A stretch of DNA of 9,296 nt from the NCBI GenBank assembly GCA_015485015.1, contig WFUK01000318.1, positions 1 to 9,296 of the forward strand, written 5' to 3'. The stretch's first letter is position 1. Every line of letters starts with the position of its first letter. The translations under genes were made by a program, and so were the position numbers. Shown here piece after piece: positions 7,110 to 9,296 of this stretch. Source of the stretch: Paracoccaceae bacterium (GTDB lineage: Bacteria > Pseudomonadota > Alphaproteobacteria > Rhodobacterales > Rhodobacteraceae). The notes below the pieces were generated by a model. It saw only the letters and a list, made by a program, of their open reading frames with translations. It ran no database searches and was not told where the DNA came from.

Positions 7110-7133
7110 TGTTAATGTAAATAACATTTACAT
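7109..7133 (+). promoter_or_regulatory. Overlapping double palindrome, likely TetR operator
   Basis: A perfect inverted repeat, ATGTAAAT-AAC-ATTTACAT, spans 7115-7133 (8-bp arms, 3-nt spacer). A second one, ATGTTA-N7-TAACAT, spans 7109-7127. Their centres (7124 and 7118) are 6 bp apart, like sites where two TetR-family dimers bind side by side. The element overlaps the predicted -10 and start site of the DUF2852 gene and follows the tetR gene directly. Assignment to that regulator is inferred. Confidence 0.7.
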
Positions 7134-7148
7134 ATGAAAGGACAAAAT

Positions 7149-7580
7149 ATGGATACGGCAATGGATATCCTGAAGCAAGCGCGGGACTGGATTGACAGTC
7201 ACGGCACCAAGGGCTGGATTGCAGCCATGATCCTTGGGTTTATCTTCGCTGGCCCGCTGGGGCTGGTGATCCTCTTTTATGCGATTGGAACCGGACGAAT
7301 GGGAAAATGCAAAAACAAATGGCGCAATCATAATCGCGGCTATGCCAGCAGCGGCAACGAGGCGTTTGACAGCTATCGCGACGAAACCCTGAAGCGGATG
7401 CAAAACGAGCAAAACGATTTTCGCAAATTCATGGCCAATCTTCGCGCTGCCAAAGACAAGGCCGAGTTTGATCAATTTATGAATGATCGCGAGGCCAAAG
7501 GGTTTGACGAGGAGCCAGATGCGCCAGAGGCCCCGACGCGCAATCGGGATTATGGCTCGGGCATGCCCTCCCCCGCCTAA
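7149..7580 (+). CDS. DUF2852 family small membrane protein
   Basis: This 143-residue protein has one strongly hydrophobic stretch (about 22-47, G-W-I-A-A-M-I-L-G-F-I-F-A-G-P-L-G-L), then a basic segment (50-61). A conserved block N-R-G-Y-A-S-S-G-N-E-A-F-D-S-Y-R-D-E-T (62-80) leads into a charged helical, coiled-coil-like region to about 117, with A-K-D-K-A-E-F-D-Q-F-M. This matches the DUF2852 pattern known from alphaproteobacteria, function unknown. The tail is Pro/Glu-rich and probably disordered. The ATG at 7149 is chosen because AAAGGA (7137-7142) is 6 nt upstream; the ATG at 7134 abuts the operator and has no ribosome binding site. It is likely controlled by the TetR regulator encoded just upstream. 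Confidence 0.85.
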   Translation: MDTAMDILKQARDWIDSHGTKGWIAAMILGFIFAGPLGLVILFYAIGTGRMGKCKNKWRNHNRGYASSGNEAFDSYRDETLKRMQNEQNDFRKFMANLRAAKDKAEFDQFMNDREAKGFDEEPDAPEAPTRNRDYGSGMPSPA

Positions 7581-7587
7581 AAAACCA

Positions 7588-7611
7588 AGCGGTGGCCCCC
7601 GGGCCACTGCT
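7588..7611 (+). terminator. Possible terminator after the DUF2852 gene
   Basis: A 10-bp GC-rich stem (7588-7597 with 7602-7611, one G-U pair) with loop CCCG begins 8 nt after the stop codon. No U-tract follows (TCTTCCG), so efficiency is doubtful. Confidence 0.5.
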
Positions 7612-7640
7612 CTTCCGTTAGCTATGTGACATTTTTTTGG

Positions 7641-7670
7641 TTGCCCAACCCATCAAAGCCTTGCTAGGCT
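7641..7670 (+). promoter_or_regulatory. Weak candidate promoter for bpt
   Basis: TTGCCC (7641-7646) and TAGGCT (7665-7670), spaced 18 nt, are a plausible but poor promoter pair just upstream of bpt. The region 7612-7694 shows no other structure beyond a short AGCC/GGCT repeat at 7657-7670. Confidence 0.25.
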
Positions 7671-7694
7671 AGATAAAACCAAAAGAAGATATTT

Positions 7695-8498
7695 ATGCGC
7701 CATAGCCTGCTGAACCATCCGCAATTTTATGTGACTGCGCCGCAATCCTGCCCGTATCTGGAGGATAAGCAGGAGCGAAAGCTGTTTACCACGCTTTATG
7801 AGGAAGATGGTGTTGCGCTGAACAATTCCCTTTCGCAGCAGGGCTTCCGGCGCTCGCAAAATGTGATCTATCGCCCCTCTTGCACCGATTGCGCCTCTTG
7901 CCAATCCGCGCGGGTCAAGGTTTCCGAATTCAGCCCGAGCCGCTCGCAAAAGCGGGTGCTGAGCCGCAACAAGCATTTAACGCGCAATCTAAAAACCCCA
8001 TGGGCGCGCGAAAGCCATTATCAGCTATTTAATCGCTATCTCGATTCCCGCCACGCCGATGGCGGCATGGCCGGAATGGATGAGGGCGAATTCAGTGCCA
8101 TGATTGAAGAAACGCCGGTCAACACGCGGCTGGTGGAATATTCGATCTATCGCGATGGTGAATCCGTGCCGGTTGCCGTGTGTTTGAGCGATCTTTTGCA
8201 AGACGGGATTTCGATGGTTTATTCCTTCTTCGATCCGGATTTGGCCAAGGATAGCATCGGCACATATATGATTCTGGATCACATCCGGCTGGCGCGGGAA
8301 AGCGGGCTTTCCTATGTGTATCTCGGCTATTGGGTGCAGGATAGCCCGAAAATGGACTATAAATCAAAGTTCATGCCGCTGGAAACCTACCGCGACGGTG
8401 GCTGGAAAACGCTGGATCCCAAAACCTGTAATCGCTCGACTTCGGTGCTGGATCGCCAGCCTGTCTCCCGGCAAGTTGCGGCTATTCATCTGCCTTGA
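7695..8498 (+). CDS. bpt: Aspartate/glutamate aminoacyl-tRNA-protein transferase (Bpt/ATE family)
   Basis: This enzyme transfers leucine (bacterial Bpt) or arginine (classic ATE) from tRNA to proteins with N-terminal Asp or Glu, feeding them to ClpS/ClpAP degradation. The 267-residue length fits Bpt. The ATE N-terminal domain (about 10-80) shows C-P-Y-L (19-22) and [12 protein letters not shown] (59-70). The C-terminal acyltransferase domain (about 100-235) carries Y-S-F-F-D-P (176-181), [11 protein letters not shown] (187-197), Y-L-G-Y-W-V (209-214) and [11 protein letters not shown] (220-230). C19, C63, C66 and C69 are the N-domain cysteines that may bind metal or a cluster, as proposed for ATE proteins. 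AAGAAG at 7683-7688 supports the start. Leucyl specificity is inferred from bacterial origin; many annotations call it arginyltransferase. Confidence 0.94.
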   Translation: MRHSLLNHPQFYVTAPQSCPYLEDKQERKLFTTLYEEDGVALNNSLSQQGFRRSQNVIYRPSCTDCASCQSARVKVSEFSPSRSQKRVLSRNKHLTRNLKTPWARESHYQLFNRYLDSRHADGGMAGMDEGEFSAMIEETPVNTRLVEYSIYRDGESVPVAVCLSDLLQDGISMVYSFFDPDLAKDSIGTYMILDHIRLARESGLSYVYLGYWVQDSPKMDYKSKFMPLETYRDGGWKTLDPKTCNRSTSVLDRQPVSRQVAAIHLP

Positions 8499-8541
8499 TC
8501 TCTCAAGCTGCAAGGCACTCATCCCACCATCAATCCCCATA

Positions 8542-8572
8542 AAAAAAGCCACCCAGAGCGGGTGGCTTTTTT
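8542..8572. terminator. Bidirectional terminator between bpt and the TRAP gene
   Basis: A perfect 13-bp stem (8542-8554 with 8560-8572) has the arms AAAAAAGCCACCC and GGGTGGCTTTTTT and loop AGAGC. The A-run on one side and T-run on the other serve both strands. It separates the convergent genes bpt (+) and the TRAP permease (-). Confidence 0.92.
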
Positions 8573-8590
8573 AGGGTTTGATCGGATGGT

Positions 8591-9296
8591 TTACCCTAGC
8601 AGATTTGGCAGGATCGTTACGATCACCGGGAACAGCCACAGAATGGCCAGCGCCGCTACCTGAATAATCACAAAGGGGATTACGCCGCGATAGATATGGC
8701 CTGTCGTTACCTGCGGCGGCGCAACACCGCGCAGATAGAACAGGGCAAAGCCGAAGGGCGGGGTCAGGAAGCTGGTTTGCAGATTGATCGCGATCATAAT
8801 CGTTACCCATTTAGGATCAAAGGAGCCGCCATAGATAACCGGTCCGACAATCGGGATCACGATGTAAATGATTTCGAGGAAATCAAGCACAAAGCCGAGG
8901 ATAAACAGCACCACCATCACAATCAGGAACACCTTCAATTCGCTGTCGAAAGACTTCAGGAAATCCTGAATATAGTCTTCGCCACCAAAGGAGATGACCA
9001 CCAGATTAAGCACCTGCGAGCCGATCAGAATGGCAAATACCATCGAGGTCACTTTCGCCGTTTCGCGCACCACAGGGCTTAGAACCGAGGTTCTGAGCAA
9101 GGTGAAGCAAGCATAAAGCAACCCGCCCATCGAGACAAAATAGGCCCCCTGCGCTACGACGATCGCAACCCAGTTTTGCCAGCCAACATTGGAAATGTTG
9201 GAGCGGAGGTCAAAATTCACCCCGATCAGCAACATCACAACCAAAGCAAAGCTGGTGCGGATGATCCATTTACCCGAGGTGTTTTCGTCTTTCAAC
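8591..9296 (-). CDS. TRAP transporter large permease, DctM-type (N-terminus outside window)
   Basis: This is the C-terminal 235 or so residues of the large membrane subunit of a tripartite ATP-independent periplasmic transporter, which takes up organic acids by ion symport with a periplasmic binding protein. The frame is open to the right edge. The first codon in view is TTG at 9295, not a start, and full-length DctM proteins have 430 or more residues, so about half is missing. At least five hydrophobic segments are seen. Characteristic DctM motifs are L-G-F-V-L-D-F-L-E-I-I-Y-I-V-I-P and N-L-Q-T-S-F-L-T-P-P-F-G-F-A-L-F-Y-L-R-G. The D-F-L-E and T-P-P-F-G-F-A forms recall the TakM/FcbT3-like (COG4664) branch, which includes 2-oxoacid carriers; the substrate is not proven. 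The small permease and binding-protein genes would be expected upstream, beyond the window. Confidence 0.93.
   Translation of the reverse strand, partial: LKDENTSGKWIIRTSFALVVMLLIGVNFDLRSNISNVGWQNWVAIVVAQGAYFVSMGGLLYACFTLLRTSVLSPVVRETAKVTSMVFAILIGSQVLNLVVISFGGEDYIQDFLKSFDSELKVFLIVMVVLFILGFVLDFLEIIYIVIPIVGPVIYGGSFDPKWVTIMIAINLQTSFLTPPFGFALFYLRGVAPPQVTTGHIYRGVIPFVIIQVAALAILWLFPVIVTILPNLLG

Noticed and set aside
1..9296. Mobile element, CRISPR array, tRNA or defence system
   Set aside because: No spaced direct repeats, transposase or integrase motifs, tRNA-like folds or defence-type domains were seen; the genes are core metabolic, respiratory and transport types.

Overview
This window looks like a chromosomal segment of an alphaproteobacterium, most probably of the Rhodobacterales (Roseobacter/Paracoccus group). 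CtaD is very close in motif order and residue spacing to the Paracoccus aa3 oxidase subunit I. DUF2244 and DUF2852 proteins, a Bpt-type aminoacyl-transferase and a TRAP transporter also fit that group. Nothing indicates a phage, plasmid, transposon, CRISPR array or island: there are no repeats, integrases or tRNAs, and base composition looks even.

Layout, all on the + strand unless stated: lipB (5' end outside the window); a secreted monohaem cytochrome c with its own terminator; an FNR/FixK-type box followed by ctaD (aa3 cytochrome c oxidase subunit I); a DUF2244 membrane protein that overlaps ctaD by one base, with a strong hairpin inside its first codons; a P-loop ATPase of unknown function; metA (homoserine O-acyltransferase); ppk2 (polyphosphate kinase 2); a TetR-family regulator that overlaps ppk2 by four bases; a DUF2852 small membrane protein behind a double-palindrome operator; bpt (N-end-rule aminoacyl-transferase); a bidirectional terminator; and, on the - strand, the C-terminal part of a TRAP transporter large permease that runs off the right edge.

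Functional grouping: cytochrome c, ctaD and DUF2244 form a respiratory block, probably oxygen-responsive through the FNR-type box. ATPase and metA (3-nt gap), then ppk2 (50-nt gap) and tetR (GTGA overlap), can be read as one co-directional transcription unit, mixing methionine biosynthesis, nucleotide/polyphosphate metabolism and a regulator. The regulator's likely operator lies directly downstream, at the DUF2852 promoter.

The window is mostly ordinary core genome, and I see no clear undescribed multi-gene system. The points most worth a second look are the overlapping palindromes at 7109-7133, the FNR box in front of ctaD, the intragenic hairpin at the ctaD/DUF2244 junction, the uncharacterised ATPase coupled to metA, the Glu111 signature in MetA, and the Met/Glu-rich tail of the cytochrome.
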